Source: Pseudomonas sediminis
GTDB lineage: Bacteria > Pseudomonadota > Gammaproteobacteria > Pseudomonadales > Pseudomonadaceae
Assembly (NCBI RefSeq): GCF_039555755.1
Contig: NZ_CP154631.1
Coordinates: 1,612,001 to 1,676,000, forward strand
DNA length: 64,000 bases
Reading direction: 5' to 3'
The notes beneath the pieces were generated by a model. It was given only the letters and a program-made list of their open reading frames with translations, made no database searches and was not told the origin of the DNA. Position numbers and translations under genes: made by a program. Below are positions 46,216 through 55,646 of the stretch, piece after piece. Each line of letters starts with the position of its first letter. The first letter of the stretch is position 1.

Positions 46216-49098
46216 TCAATCCAGAGGATTATCGATCTGCGCACGCAGCAGCTCGGCGAAGGCGCTTGCCTCCACCGGGCGGCTGATCAGAAAGCCCTGG
46301 ATCTCATCGCAGTTCTGGCTCTTGAGAAAGTCCATCTGCGTCTGGGTTTCCACGCCCTCGGCCACCACTTTCAGCTCCAGGCTGTGGGCCATGGCGATGA
46401 TCGCGCGGGTGATCGCTGCGTCCTCGCCACCGGGCGAAAGATCGCGGATGAAGGTCTGGTCGATCTTCACGTAATGCACCGGGAAGCGCTTGAGGTAACT
46501 GAGCGAGGAATAGCCGGTGCCAAAGTCGTCGATGGCCAGCTTGACCCCCAGTTCGCGCAACTGGCGGAAGGTGACGATGACGCTGTCGACGTTGTCCAGC
46601 AGCTGGCTTTCGGTCAGCTCCAGTTCCAGATACTGCGGCGCCAGGCCGGTCTCTTCGAGCACCTGACGCACCAGGCTGGTGAGGTTGCCCTGGCGCAGCT
46701 GATGCACCGAGATGTTCACCGACACACGGATTTGCGCCAGCCCCTGGCGCTGCCATTCACACGCCTGCTGGCAGGCCTGACGCAGCACGAACTCGCCAAT
46801 CGGCGCGATCAGCCCGGTTTCCTCGGCCAGACCGATGAACTCGCTCGGCGGCACCATGCCCTGTTGCGGATGGCGCCAGCGCACCAGCGCCTCGGCAGCA
46901 TTGAGCTGGTCGTCGGCGAGGTTCAGTTTGGGCTGGTAGAACACCTCCAGCTGGCCTTCGTCGATGGCCTTGCGCAGCTGGTTCTCCAGTTGCAGGCGCT
47001 CCAGGGTGCAGGCCTGCAGGTTGTCGGTGAAGAACTGGAAGGTGTTGCCGCCCAGGTGTTTGGCATGTTGTACGGCCATATTGGCCTGGCTGATCAGCGC
47101 GCTGATCTCGCGCGCATAGTCCGGCATCAGGCTGATACCCAGCGAGGCGCTGACCACCAGCTCGTGGCCACCAACGGTCATTGGCACACGCAACTTGGCC
47201 AGTAGCCGACTGGCCACCCGCGCCAGGCTGGAAAGGCTGCCATAGGCATCAAGGATGATGGCGAACTCATCACCCGACAGCCGTGCAATGCAGTCAGCTT
47301 CCGGCACGGCCTGGGTCAGGCGACGGCTCATCTGCCGCAGCAATTGATCCGCCACTTCATGGCCGAGGCTGTCGTTGAGCAGCTTGAAGCGGTCTAGGTC
47401 GATATGCACCAGAGCGATGCTGCGGCCGCTCTGGCGGGCGCGCTGGCTGGCATCGTGCAGACGCTCCTTGAACAGACTGCGGTTGGCCAGGCCGGTCAGA
47501 TCATCGTAGTGCGACAGGTAGCGCAGGCGCTCCTCGGCCTCGCGTCGCGCACTGAGGTCGGCAAAGAAGCCGACGATTTGGCTGGGCCGGCCGCTGGCGT
47601 CGCGTATCAGGTTGAGCTGCAGCCATTGCGGGTAAAGCTCGCCGCTCTTGCGCGTCTCGATCAGCTCGCCCTGCCAGGTGCCGGTGCTGTCCAGTTCCTG
47701 GCGGATCATCTGGTATTGCCGGCGCATCTCGCGGCTGCCGATCAGGCTGGTCACCGTGCGCCCGACCACTTCCTCACGGCTGTATCCGGTCACCGCGCTG
47801 AACGCGCGGTTGACCGCCAGCACACAGTAGTCGGGGTCGAGGATGAAGATGCCTTCGCTGGCCGCTTCGAACACGGTCGCCGCCAGACGCTGTTGCTGCT
47901 CCTGCTGACGCCGCGCACTGACATCGCGCCGCGTGCCGAGCATGCGCCGTACACGGCCGGCGGCGTCGCGCTCGACCGCACGGCCACGGTCCTCGACCCA
48001 GACCCAGTGACCATCGACATGGCGCACGCGGTACTCGATCTGATAATCCTCGCTGCGCCCCTTGAGGTGCCGGACCAACGCCCGGCGCAACCCTGGCAGA
48101 TCATCCGGATGCAGGCGCGGGGTCAGGTCGCGCAGCATCACCTGCACCTGCTCCGGCTCCAGACCGAACAGCTCGCGCAGGTGCGAATGGTGCACCTGAT
48201 CGCTTTCCAGATCCCAGTCCCACAGCCCCAGCTCACTGGCCTCCAGCGCCAGGGCCAGGCGCTCCTGACTCGTGCCCAGGGCATGAGTCGCCTCGTCCAG
48301 CTCCAGGGTACGCTCGGCCACGCGCATTTCCAGCGCACCATGGGCACCGCGCAGCTCACGTTCGGCGCGACGGCGTTGCTCAACCTCGCGCGCCAGCTCT
48401 TCGTTGAGCCCTTCGGCGCGCTGCTTGGCGCGCTCCAGGTTGCTGATCAGCGCCAGGTTATGGAACCGTTGCAGCAGGCTGCGCTGTACCAGGCGATTGA
48501 CCTGCCAGGCCACGATCAGCAAGGCAAGAAACAGGATCAGCCCAAGCAGCCCCCAACCGCGTTGCAGGCTGTTGTCGGCCAGCAACAGATAGGTCACCGA
48601 AGGCAGCAGGCAGGGCAAGGCGAAGCTGAGAAAGGCCGACAGGCTGACGGCATAGGCCACGCTGGCTGAAAGAATCGCCGCAGCGATCAGACCATAGACC
48701 AGCGCCTGCTGGTAGAAGACATCGGCGGGCACCAGCACTATCACGGCGAAGGCGAGGGTCAACCCAGATGCACCGGCACCAAAAAGAAAGATGCGGCGCC
48801 AGTAGGGTTCGGCCTGGCGGGTCGGCAGCGCCGCGTTGAAGGCATTCACCTGGGTCAGACGCAGCAGCACCAGCAACACCACCCAGCCCAACCATGCTGC
48901 GAGCATGAGGGCGCTCTGCTGATTCCACAGCAACAGGCTGCAGGCCAGGCCAACCAGGAGCATGAGCAGAGTGGGCAGGCGCGAGCCCAGAAACAGCAAG
49001 CGGGTGCGCTCGACGGCAATATCCGTGGCGAACTGACGTTCAGCCTGATGCGGGTCCAGCGTCACCTCTTGAACTTCGGCGCTAGTCGTGGCGGTCAT
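46216..49098 (-). CDS. PAS/GGDEF/EAL cyclic-di-GMP protein with membrane sensor
   Basis: A 960-residue protein in this order: about seven membrane helices (residues 35-210), a coiled coil, two PAS domains (about 270-510), a GGDEF domain and an EAL domain. The GGDEF signature reads LSGDEF near residue 608, with no RxxD inhibitory site, so cyclase activity is doubtful, although SGDEF can be active. The EAL part is intact: AEALVRWRHP near 738, NISVHQL, LELTES, and IDDFGTGYSSLSYLKRFPVHYVKIDQTFI. So it is probably a cyclic di-GMP phosphodiesterase. The pairing with uvrD matches PA5442-PA5443. Start ATG at 49098. Confidence 0.9.
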   Translation of the reverse strand: MTATTSAEVQEVTLDPHQAERQFATDIAVERTRLLFLGSRLPTLLMLLVGLACSLLLWNQQSALMLAAWLGWVVLLVLLRLTQVNAFNAALPTRQAEPYWRRIFLFGAGASGLTLAFAVIVLVPADVFYQQALVYGLIAAAILSASVAYAVSLSAFLSFALPCLLPSVTYLLLADNSLQRGWGLLGLILFLALLIVAWQVNRLVQRSLLQRFHNLALISNLERAKQRAEGLNEELAREVEQRRRAERELRGAHGALEMRVAERTLELDEATHALGTSQERLALALEASELGLWDWDLESDQVHHSHLRELFGLEPEQVQVMLRDLTPRLHPDDLPGLRRALVRHLKGRSEDYQIEYRVRHVDGHWVWVEDRGRAVERDAAGRVRRMLGTRRDVSARRQQEQQQRLAATVFEAASEGIFILDPDYCVLAVNRAFSAVTGYSREEVVGRTVTSLIGSREMRRQYQMIRQELDSTGTWQGELIETRKSGELYPQWLQLNLIRDASGRPSQIVGFFADLSARREAEERLRYLSHYDDLTGLANRSLFKERLHDASQRARQSGRSIALVHIDLDRFKLLNDSLGHEVADQLLRQMSRRLTQAVPEADCIARLSGDEFAIILDAYGSLSSLARVASRLLAKLRVPMTVGGHELVVSASLGISLMPDYAREISALISQANMAVQHAKHLGGNTFQFFTDNLQACTLERLQLENQLRKAIDEGQLEVFYQPKLNLADDQLNAAEALVRWRHPQQGMVPPSEFIGLAEETGLIAPIGEFVLRQACQQACEWQRQGLAQIRVSVNISVHQLRQGNLTSLVRQVLEETGLAPQYLELELTESQLLDNVDSVIVTFRQLRELGVKLAIDDFGTGYSSLSYLKRFPVHYVKIDQTFIRDLSPGGEDAAITRAIIAMAHSLELKVVAEGVETQTQMDFLKSQNCDEIQGFLISRPVEASAFAELLRAQIDNPLD

Positions 49099-49387
49099 GG
49101 GCGATTTTCTTGTAATGGTTGCCTGAGGGGCTGCGGTGTTTTTCAGCTGCCTCAGCCCTGACGTCGCGGGAGAATACCCGAGACAGACGCTCTGCCCAAC
49201 AATGATGTGGCCCCTTTCACAGCTTGACGCCCAACTTTTGGCGGGCACCGGCAGAGCATGATGGCCTTTGGCCGCCTGACCAGGCGCATCTGCGCCCTGA
49301 CCTGCCAGTCGTCGGTTGCATCGGACGCGTTTCTCCACGCTCGGCCAACGGTTTGCCCTCCCCTGTCCGGCCCCCTAGAATGCCGCG

Positions 49388-51571
49388 ATGCAAAATGACC
49401 TCGATCACAGACTCACTACCCTCAATCCCGCCCAGCACCACGCGGTTACCACACCGCCTGGTCATCAGCTGGTGCTGGCCGGCGCCGGCTCGGGCAAGAC
49501 CCGCGTGCTGGTGCATCGCATCGCCTTCCTGATCCAGCGCCTGGACGTTTCGCCGCACAGCATTCTGTCGGTGACCTTCACCAACAAGGCGGCTGCCGAG
49601 ATGCGTCACCGCATCGAAGACGTGCTCGGCCACGCCCCTGCGGGCATGTGGGTCGGTACCTTCCACGGTCTGGCTCACCGCCTGCTGCGTGCACACTGGC
49701 AGGAGGCAAAGCTAGCCGAGAACTTCCAGATTCTCGACTCCGACGACCAGCAGCGCCTGATCAAGCGGGTGATCCGCGACCTCGGCCTGGATGAACAACG
49801 CTGGCCGGCCAAGCAGGCGCAGTGGTTCATCAACGGGCAGAAGGATGAGGGCATCCGCCCGCAAGGCATCCAGGCCAGCGGCGACCTGTTCCTGGCCACC
49901 ATGCGCAGCATTTATGAAGCCTACGAGGCAGCCTGCGCGCGCACCGGCGTCATCGACTTCGCCGAGCTGCTGCTGCGTGCCCTCGACCTCTGGCGCGACA
50001 ACGCCGGCCTGCTGGAGCATTACCAGCGCCGCTTCCGCCATATCCTGGTCGACGAGTTCCAGGACACCAACGCCGTGCAGTACGCCTGGCTGCGCTTTTT
50101 GGCTAAGGGCGGTGAAAGCCTGATGGTCGTGGGCGACGACGATCAGTCGATCTACGGCTGGCGCGGCGCGAAGATCGAGAACATCCAGCAGTTCGACAGC
50201 GATTTCGCCGATGCCGAGATCATTCGCCTGGAGCAGAACTACCGCTCCACCGCCAATATCCTCAATGCCGCCAACGCGCTGATCGCCAACAACCAGGGCC
50301 GCCTCGGCAAGGAGTTGCGCACCGACGTTGGCGATGGCGAGCCGCTGGCCCTGTATGCAGCCTTCAACGAGCACGACGAAGCGCGCTACGTGGTCGAGAC
50401 CATCGAGGACGCCCTGCGCAAGGACGGTCTCAAGCGCAGCGAGATCGCCATTCTCTATCGCTCCAACGCCCAGTCGCGCGTGCTGGAAGAGGCGCTGCTG
50501 CGCGAGAAGATCCCCTACCGCATCTACGGTGGTCAGCGCTTCTTCGAGCGTGCCGAAATCAAGAACGCCATGGCCTATCTGCGCCTGCTCGACGGGCGCG
50601 GTAACGATGCGGCGCTGGAGCGCATCATCAACGTACCGGCGCGCGGCATCGGCGAGAAAACCATCGAAACCATCCGCGAGTACGCCCGCGCCCATGACGT
50701 GCACATGTGGGAGGCGATCCGCCTGATGCTGGCGGTCAAGGCTCTGCCGGGCCGTGCCTCGGGGGCCCTGGCCGGCTTCATCGACCTGATCGACAGCCTG
50801 GCCGAGCAGGTCCTGGCCATGCCCCTGCACCAGATGACTCAGTTGGTCATCGAAAAGAGCGGCCTGCTCGCCTATCACGAGGCGGAAAAAGGCGAGAAGG
50901 GCCAGGCCCGGGTGGAAAACCTGGAGGAACTGGTCAGCGCCGCACGCGCCTTCGAGAACGATGAAGACGACGAGCTGACCCCGCTGCAGGCCTTCCTCAC
51001 CCACGCCTCGCTGGAGGCCGGGGACACCCAGGCCGCCGAAAACGAAGACAGCATTCAACTGATGACCCTGCACAGCGCCAAGGGCCTGGAATTCCCACTG
51101 GTGTTCCTGGTGGGCATGGAAGAGGGTCTGTTCCCGCACAAGATGAGCCTGGAAGAACCGGGCCGATTGGAAGAAGAACGCCGCCTGGCCTATGTCGGCA
51201 TTACCCGTGCCATGCAGAAGCTGGTGATCAGCTACGCCGAAACACGGCGTCTCTACGGTAGCGAGACCTATAACAAGGTGTCGCGCTTCGTCCGCGAAAT
51301 CCCCGCACCGCTGATTCAGGAAGTACGCCTGAGCAACAGCGTCAGCCGCCCGGTGAGCACCAGCTCGATGGGTGACGGCAGTCTGTTCGCCGGCAGCGCC
51401 GTACCGCAAACGCCCTTCAGCCTGGGCCAACGCGTACGTCACAGCCTGTTCGGCGAGGGCACCATCCTCAATTTCGAGGGTGCTGGCGCCCAGGCGCGGG
51501 TTCAAGTGAATTTCGAAAACGAAGGCAGTAAATGGCTGATGCTGGCGTACGCCAAGCTTGAAGCCTACTAG
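49388..51571 (+). CDS. uvrD: DNA helicase II
   Basis: A 727-residue SF1A helicase with Walker A AGAGSGKTRVLVHRI, FTNKAAAEMRHRI, DEFQDTN (motif II), GDDDQSIYGWRGA and TLHSAKGLEFPLVFLVGMEEGLFPH. The tail KRVRHSLFGEGTILNFEGAGAQARVQVNFENEGSKWLMLAYAKL is the usual C-terminal Tudor-like domain that contacts RNA polymerase. UvrD unwinds DNA in nucleotide excision and mismatch repair. No LexA box was seen before it. The ATG at 49388 follows GCCGCG, with no clear SD. Confidence 0.95.
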   Translation: MQNDLDHRLTTLNPAQHHAVTTPPGHQLVLAGAGSGKTRVLVHRIAFLIQRLDVSPHSILSVTFTNKAAAEMRHRIEDVLGHAPAGMWVGTFHGLAHRLLRAHWQEAKLAENFQILDSDDQQRLIKRVIRDLGLDEQRWPAKQAQWFINGQKDEGIRPQGIQASGDLFLATMRSIYEAYEAACARTGVIDFAELLLRALDLWRDNAGLLEHYQRRFRHILVDEFQDTNAVQYAWLRFLAKGGESLMVVGDDDQSIYGWRGAKIENIQQFDSDFADAEIIRLEQNYRSTANILNAANALIANNQGRLGKELRTDVGDGEPLALYAAFNEHDEARYVVETIEDALRKDGLKRSEIAILYRSNAQSRVLEEALLREKIPYRIYGGQRFFERAEIKNAMAYLRLLDGRGNDAALERIINVPARGIGEKTIETIREYARAHDVHMWEAIRLMLAVKALPGRASGALAGFIDLIDSLAEQVLAMPLHQMTQLVIEKSGLLAYHEAEKGEKGQARVENLEELVSAARAFENDEDDELTPLQAFLTHASLEAGDTQAAENEDSIQLMTLHSAKGLEFPLVFLVGMEEGLFPHKMSLEEPGRLEEERRLAYVGITRAMQKLVISYAETRRLYGSETYNKVSRFVREIPAPLIQEVRLSNSVSRPVSTSSMGDGSLFAGSAVPQTPFSLGQRVRHSLFGEGTILNFEGAGAQARVQVNFENEGSKWLMLAYAKLEAY

Positions 51572-51594
51572 TACACCGTATCTGGAGATAATCG

Positions 51595-52689
51595 ATGAAT
51601 CGCCGCAATCTGTTCGGCACCGCCCTGGCGCTGATCGCCGCCATCGGCCTGGTTGGCTGCAAAGAAGACAAGGCTGCCAGCGAGCAAGCCGCTGCCAAGC
51701 CGGCAGAAATCATCCACTGGAAAATGGTCACGTCCTGGCCGAAGAACTTCCCTGGTCTGGGCACCTCTGCCGAGCGCCTGGCCGAGCGCATCAACGCCAT
51801 GAGTGCCGGGCGTCTGACCGTCAAGGTCTACGCCGCTGGTGAGCTGGTACCGGCGCTGGAAGTGTTCGACGCCGTTTCCCGCGGCACCGCCGAGATGGGC
51901 CACGGCACCCCGTACTACTGGAAAGGCAAGGTGCCAGCTGCGCAGTTCTTCAGCAGCGTGCCGTTCGGCCTCTCCACCCTGGAAATGAACGCCTGGCTCA
52001 GCCACGGCGGTGGCCAGGCGCTGTGGGATGAAACCTACGCACCGTTCGGTGTGAAGCCGCTGTCGGCGGGCAACACCACCATGCAAATGGGCGGCTGGTT
52101 CAATAAGGAAATCAACAGCCTGGACGACATCAAAGGCCTGAAGATCCGCATGCCGGGCCTCGGCGGCGAAGTCTGGAGCCGTCTGGGTGCGATCACCGTC
52201 AACCTGCCGGGCGGCGAAATTTTCACCTCCCTGCAGACCGGTGCCATCGATGCCACCGACTGGGTCGGCCCCTATAACGACCTGGCCTTCGGCCTGCACA
52301 AGGCTGCCAAGTACAACTACTTCCCGGGCTGGCAGGAGCCGCAGGCGGTGGTCGAGGCCATGGTCAACCAGAAGGCCTTCGACGCATTGCCGACCGACTT
52401 GCAAGCCATCGTCGTCGAAGCCGCGCGTGCCGCGACCCTGGACATGATGGACGACTACGTGTTCAACAACGCCAAGGCGCTGCAAAGCCTGAAGAGCGAA
52501 GGCGTGCAGTTCAAGCGTCTGCCGGATGACGTGCTGCAAGCCATGCGCGAGCAGTCCAATCTGGTGCTCGAGTCTTTGGCCGCCGAGAACGATCTCAACG
52601 GCCGCATCTGGGCCTCGCAGAAAGCCTTCCTGGAAGAGGCCAGCGCCATGCAGGAGCTGACCGAGAAAGAACTGTACAACTGGCGTTGA
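51595..52689 (+). CDS. TRAP-type substrate-binding lipoprotein, first of a tandem pair
   Basis: A 364-residue DctP-family receptor. The start MNRRNLFGTALALIAAIGLVGCKEDK has lipobox LVGC, so it is probably lipid-anchored. The mature fold shows HWKMVTSWPKNFPGLGT, INAMSAGRLTVKVYAAGELVPALEVFDAVSRGTAEMGHG, and the conserved arginine region GLKIRMPGLGGEVWSRLG. Members bind carboxylates or mannitol-like substrates. No TRAP membrane gene lies nearby; an almost identical paralogue follows. GGAG is eight bases before the ATG. It is 23 bp downstream of uvrD and may be cotranscribed. Confidence 0.9.
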   Translation: MNRRNLFGTALALIAAIGLVGCKEDKAASEQAAAKPAEIIHWKMVTSWPKNFPGLGTSAERLAERINAMSAGRLTVKVYAAGELVPALEVFDAVSRGTAEMGHGTPYYWKGKVPAAQFFSSVPFGLSTLEMNAWLSHGGGQALWDETYAPFGVKPLSAGNTTMQMGGWFNKEINSLDDIKGLKIRMPGLGGEVWSRLGAITVNLPGGEIFTSLQTGAIDATDWVGPYNDLAFGLHKAAKYNYFPGWQEPQAVVEAMVNQKAFDALPTDLQAIVVEAARAATLDMMDDYVFNNAKALQSLKSEGVQFKRLPDDVLQAMREQSNLVLESLAAENDLNGRIWASQKAFLEEASAMQELTEKELYNWR

Positions 52690-52698
52690 GCCAACCGA

Positions 52699-52723
52699 AC
52701 GGGGCTGAAAAGCCCCGTTTTTC
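52699..52723 (+). terminator. Terminator between the two TRAP receptor genes
   Basis: ACGGGGCT / AGCCCCGT with a GAAA loop and TTTTTC run, ten bases after the first receptor's stop codon. It looks like a full intrinsic terminator, so the second copy may need its own promoter or receive only read-through. Confidence 0.85.
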
Positions 52724-52738
52724 TTAGGGATTGCGCCC

Positions 52739-53821
52739 ATGCATCTTCGTTCGCTGCTTCTACTGCCCCTGCTCGCCTTCAGCCTGATCGGCTGCAAGGA
52801 AGACTCCCCGCCGGCCAACCAGGCCACCGCTCCCGCGCAAAGCTTCCATTGGAAGATGGTCACCACCTGGCCGAAAAACGCGCCCGGCACCGGCACCGCT
52901 GCCGAACGCCTGGCCGAGCGCGTCAACGCCATGAGCGCCGGGCGCCTGACCATCAAGGTCTACGCCGCTGGCGAGCTGGTGCCGGCGCTGGAAGTATTCG
53001 ACGCGGTCTCCCGCGGCACGGCCGAGCTCGGCCACGGTACGCCCTACTACTGGAAGGGCAAGGTGCCGGCGGCGCAGTTCTTCGGTGCGGTGCCCTTCGG
53101 GCTGTCCACCCTGGAAATGAACGCCTGGCTGAACAAGGGCGGTGGTCAGGCGCTATGGGACGAAGCCTATGCACCATTCGGCCTCAAGCCGCTGACGGCG
53201 GGCAATAGCACCATGCAGATGGGCGGCTGGTTCAACAAGGAAATCAACAGCCTGGCTGACATCAAAGGCCTGAAAATCCGTATGCCGGGCCTCGGCGGCG
53301 AAGTCTGGAGCCGCCTGGGTGCGGCCACCGTGGTGATGCCGGGCGGCGAAATCTTCACCTCGCTGCAAAGCGGCGCCATCGACGCCACCGACTGGGTCAG
53401 CCCTTACAACGACCTGGCCTTCGGCCTGCATAAAGCCGCCAAGTACTATTACTACCCGGGCTGGCAGGAACCACAGTCAGTGCTCGAACTGCTGATCAAC
53501 CAGAAAGCCTTCGACGCCCTGCCCGCCGACCTGCAGGCCATCGTCACCGAAGCGGCGCGTGCGGCGACCCAGGACATGATGGACGACTACGTCTACCACA
53601 ACGCCCTGGCGCTGGATGAACTGAAGAAGAGCGGCACGCTGCTCAAACGCTTCCCCGACGAAGTGCTGCAGGCGATGCAAAAGGAGAGCGAACAGGTGCT
53701 GGGCGAGCTGGCCGCACAAAGCGAACTCAATGGCCGCATCTGGGCCTCGATGCAGGCGTTCCAGGCGCTGGCTATCCCCATGCATGCACTCTCGGAAAAG
53801 GAGCTGTACGACTGGCGCTGA
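52739..53821 (+). CDS. TRAP-type substrate-binding lipoprotein, second of a tandem pair
   Basis: A 360-residue paralogue of the gene at 51595-52689, colinear along its whole length with most residues the same and no large gap. Signal MHLRSLLLLPLLAFSLIGCKED, lipobox LIGC. The same ligand-pocket regions are kept (GLKIRMPGLGGEVWSRLG, GAIDATDWVSPYNDLAFGL), with changes such as NLPGG to VMPGG and QAVVEAMV to QSVLELLI near the pocket, so ligand preference may differ. Product of a tandem duplication that has since drifted. Confidence 0.9.
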   Translation: MHLRSLLLLPLLAFSLIGCKEDSPPANQATAPAQSFHWKMVTTWPKNAPGTGTAAERLAERVNAMSAGRLTIKVYAAGELVPALEVFDAVSRGTAELGHGTPYYWKGKVPAAQFFGAVPFGLSTLEMNAWLNKGGGQALWDEAYAPFGLKPLTAGNSTMQMGGWFNKEINSLADIKGLKIRMPGLGGEVWSRLGAATVVMPGGEIFTSLQSGAIDATDWVSPYNDLAFGLHKAAKYYYYPGWQEPQSVLELLINQKAFDALPADLQAIVTEAARAATQDMMDDYVYHNALALDELKKSGTLLKRFPDEVLQAMQKESEQVLGELAAQSELNGRIWASMQAFQALAIPMHALSEKELYDWR

Positions 53822-53849
53822 GCCGCTCAGCGCTATAGCCCTTGCCCTT

Positions 53850-53910
53850 GTGGGAGCCCCGCCCCGGGGCGAAGCTTTAACCCAGCTTCGCGGCGGGGCG
53901 CCGCTCCTAC
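53850..53910. repeat. REP-like inverted repeat
   Basis: GTGGGAGCCCCGCC on the left and GGCGGGGCGCCGCTCC on the right, with AGCTTTAACCCAGCT in the centre. It is a variant REP pair between two genes read in the same direction. Confidence 0.65.
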
Positions 53911-53984
53911 CCATACGGCGAACCTATCGGACTCCGTTTGTCGTTCCAGGCGCCACCTCAAGCCCTGGCGGCCATACTTCAGGG

Positions 53985-54566
53985 ATGAAGAAAAAACCGA
54001 CCGACCCCGCCCACATTCTTGATAACGCTCTGCAACTGGCCGACGTCTGCGGCTGGGAGCGCCTGCACCTGTTCGACGTCGCCGCCGCGCTCGATATTGG
54101 TCTGGACGATATCGCCCGCCATTACCGCGACAAGGATGACCTAGTGGAGGCTTGGTTCGACCGCGCCGACCTGGCCATGCTTGGTCACGCGAAAAATCCC
54201 GCTCTGCAGGGGCTGAACGCCGAACAGCGCCTGGAAAATTGCCTGCTGGCCTGGCTCGACAGCCTCGCCGCACATCGGGCCGTCACCGGCCAGATGCTGC
54301 TTTACAAGCTCGAGCCCGGGCATATCCACCTGCAGGTGCTCGGCCTGATGCGCGTCAGCCGCACCGTGCAGTGGTGGCGCGAAGCAGCCGGACGGCAAAG
54401 CCTGCACCTGCGCCGTATCGCCGAAGAAACCCTGCTCACCAGCGCCTACCTGCGCAGCTTCGTGCATTGGCTGCGTCATCCCAATGAAGACGCAGCAACC
54501 TTCCGCGCCTTTCTGCGTGGTCAACTACGCTGCGGCCCGTTGCCTCTGCTGCTACAACGCCCGTAG
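53985..54566 (+). CDS. TetR-like transcriptional regulator
   Basis: The 193-residue protein has a TetR-style N-terminus (AHILDNALQLADVCGWERLHLFDVAAALDIGLDDIARHYRDKDDLVEAWFDRADLAML) and an all-helical remainder with no family I recognise. The helix-turn-helix is shorter and less basic than usual, so DNA binding is likely but not certain. AGGG lies four bases before the ATG; an in-frame extension back to 53730 overlaps the preceding gene and is rejected. Target unknown. Confidence 0.72.
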   Translation: MKKKPTDPAHILDNALQLADVCGWERLHLFDVAAALDIGLDDIARHYRDKDDLVEAWFDRADLAMLGHAKNPALQGLNAEQRLENCLLAWLDSLAAHRAVTGQMLLYKLEPGHIHLQVLGLMRVSRTVQWWREAAGRQSLHLRRIAEETLLTSAYLRSFVHWLRHPNEDAATFRAFLRGQLRCGPLPLLLQRP

Positions 54567-54722
54567 GGTGCGCCATGCACACCAGGGGCCGCTTCGGTAC
54601 CAAGCCGGGCAGGCACGGCGCCATCCAGTGCAGGCAAAAGCCGGAAACATTCTGTCACTGGTCATGCCCCCCTATGACGGGCAAGATGCCGGCCAAGCTT
54701 TTCCATAAGAGAGAAAACCGTG

Positions 54723-55577
54723 ATGCAGCGTTTCCTCAGTATCGCCATGGTTCTGTGCCTGGCACTGACCTTCAGTTTCGAAGCCCACGCCAAGCGTTTT
54801 GGCGGTGGCAAATCCTTCGGCTCCGCGCCCAGCCACCAGACCCGTCAGGCCACACCGCCAGCGCAATCGGCTGCCCAGGCACCCGGTCGTCAACAGCCTG
54901 CCGCTGCCGCCAGCGGTGCTTCGCGCTGGCTCGGCCCGCTGGCCGGTCTGGCCGCGGGTGGCCTGCTGGCCTCGATGTTCATGGGTGACGGTTTCGAAGG
55001 CCTGCAGATCATGGACATGCTGATCTTCGGCCTGATCGCCTTCCTGCTGTTCCGCTTCCTCGCTGCCCGTCGCGCTCGCCAACAGCCGCAAATGGCCACT
55101 GCCGGTGCGCCGTACCAGCGTGAAATGCCGAACGCCGACAACGCCCCGGCCGCTGGCAGCAATATCTTCGGTGGTCGTCTGGCCTCGGCTGCTCCGGTGA
55201 TTAACGCACCGGCCTGGTTCAACGAGCAGAGCTTCATCGCCGCCGGTCGCGAGCACTTTATGAACCTGCAGCAGCACTGGGACGCCGACGAGATGGACAA
55301 GATCGCCGAGTTCGTCACTCCGCAACTGCTGGACTTCCTCAAGCGCGAGCGCGCCGAGCTGGGTGACGGCTTCCAGTCCACCTACGTCGATAACCTCGAC
55401 GTGCAACTCGATGGTGTCGACGACAACGCCGAGAAAACCATCGCCACCCTGACCTTCAGTGGTGTGTCGAAGACCTCGCGCTTCGACCAGGGCGAGCCGT
55501 TCAGCGAAAGCTGGCGCCTGGAGCGCGCCCAGGGCGACAACCAGCCCTGGCTGATCGCTGGCATTCGCCAGAACTGA
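54723..55577 (+). CDS. Tim44-like domain protein, exported
   Basis: A 284-residue protein: signal peptide MQRFLSIAMVLCLALTFSFEAHA, then KRFGGGKSFG, a Gln/Pro-rich linker, two hydrophobic segments (WLGPLAGLAAGGLLASMFM and IMDMLIFGLIAFLLFRFLAA) and a C-terminal Tim44/MlaC-NTF2-like domain (WFNEQSFIAAGREHFMNLQQHWDADEMDKIAEFVTPQLLDFLKRE). Bacterial homologues are inner-membrane proteins of unclear function. ATG at 54723 is preferred over the overlapping GTG at 54720. Its original terminator is interrupted by an IS element 31 bp beyond the stop codon. Confidence 0.85.
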   Translation: MQRFLSIAMVLCLALTFSFEAHAKRFGGGKSFGSAPSHQTRQATPPAQSAAQAPGRQQPAAAASGASRWLGPLAGLAAGGLLASMFMGDGFEGLQIMDMLIFGLIAFLLFRFLAARRARQQPQMATAGAPYQREMPNADNAPAAGSNIFGGRLASAAPVINAPAWFNEQSFIAAGREHFMNLQQHWDADEMDKIAEFVTPQLLDFLKRERAELGDGFQSTYVDNLDVQLDGVDDNAEKTIATLTFSGVSKTSRFDQGEPFSESWRLERAQGDNQPWLIAGIRQN

Positions 55578-55591
55578 TCGCTACGACGCAG

Positions 55592-55608
55592 AAAAAACCC
55601 GGGCTTGC
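55592..55608 (+). terminator. Left arm and loop of a terminator split by the IS element
   Basis: AAAAAACCCG at 55592-55601 pairs perfectly with CGGGTTTTTT at 57221-57230. The loop GGCTTGCT is interrupted by the IS element, with GCTTGC copied on both sides (55603-55608 and 57214-57219). Before insertion this was a ten-bp bidirectional terminator for the Tim44-like gene and the elaA-type gene. Confidence 0.85.
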
Positions 55609-55646
55609 AGACTGTGTGAAAACGTTCTGAACTGAACCGGTTCAAT

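Noticed and set aside
51595..53821. Assembly duplication
   Set aside because: The two copies differ throughout and have different signal peptides, and a terminator stands between them, so it is a true old duplication.
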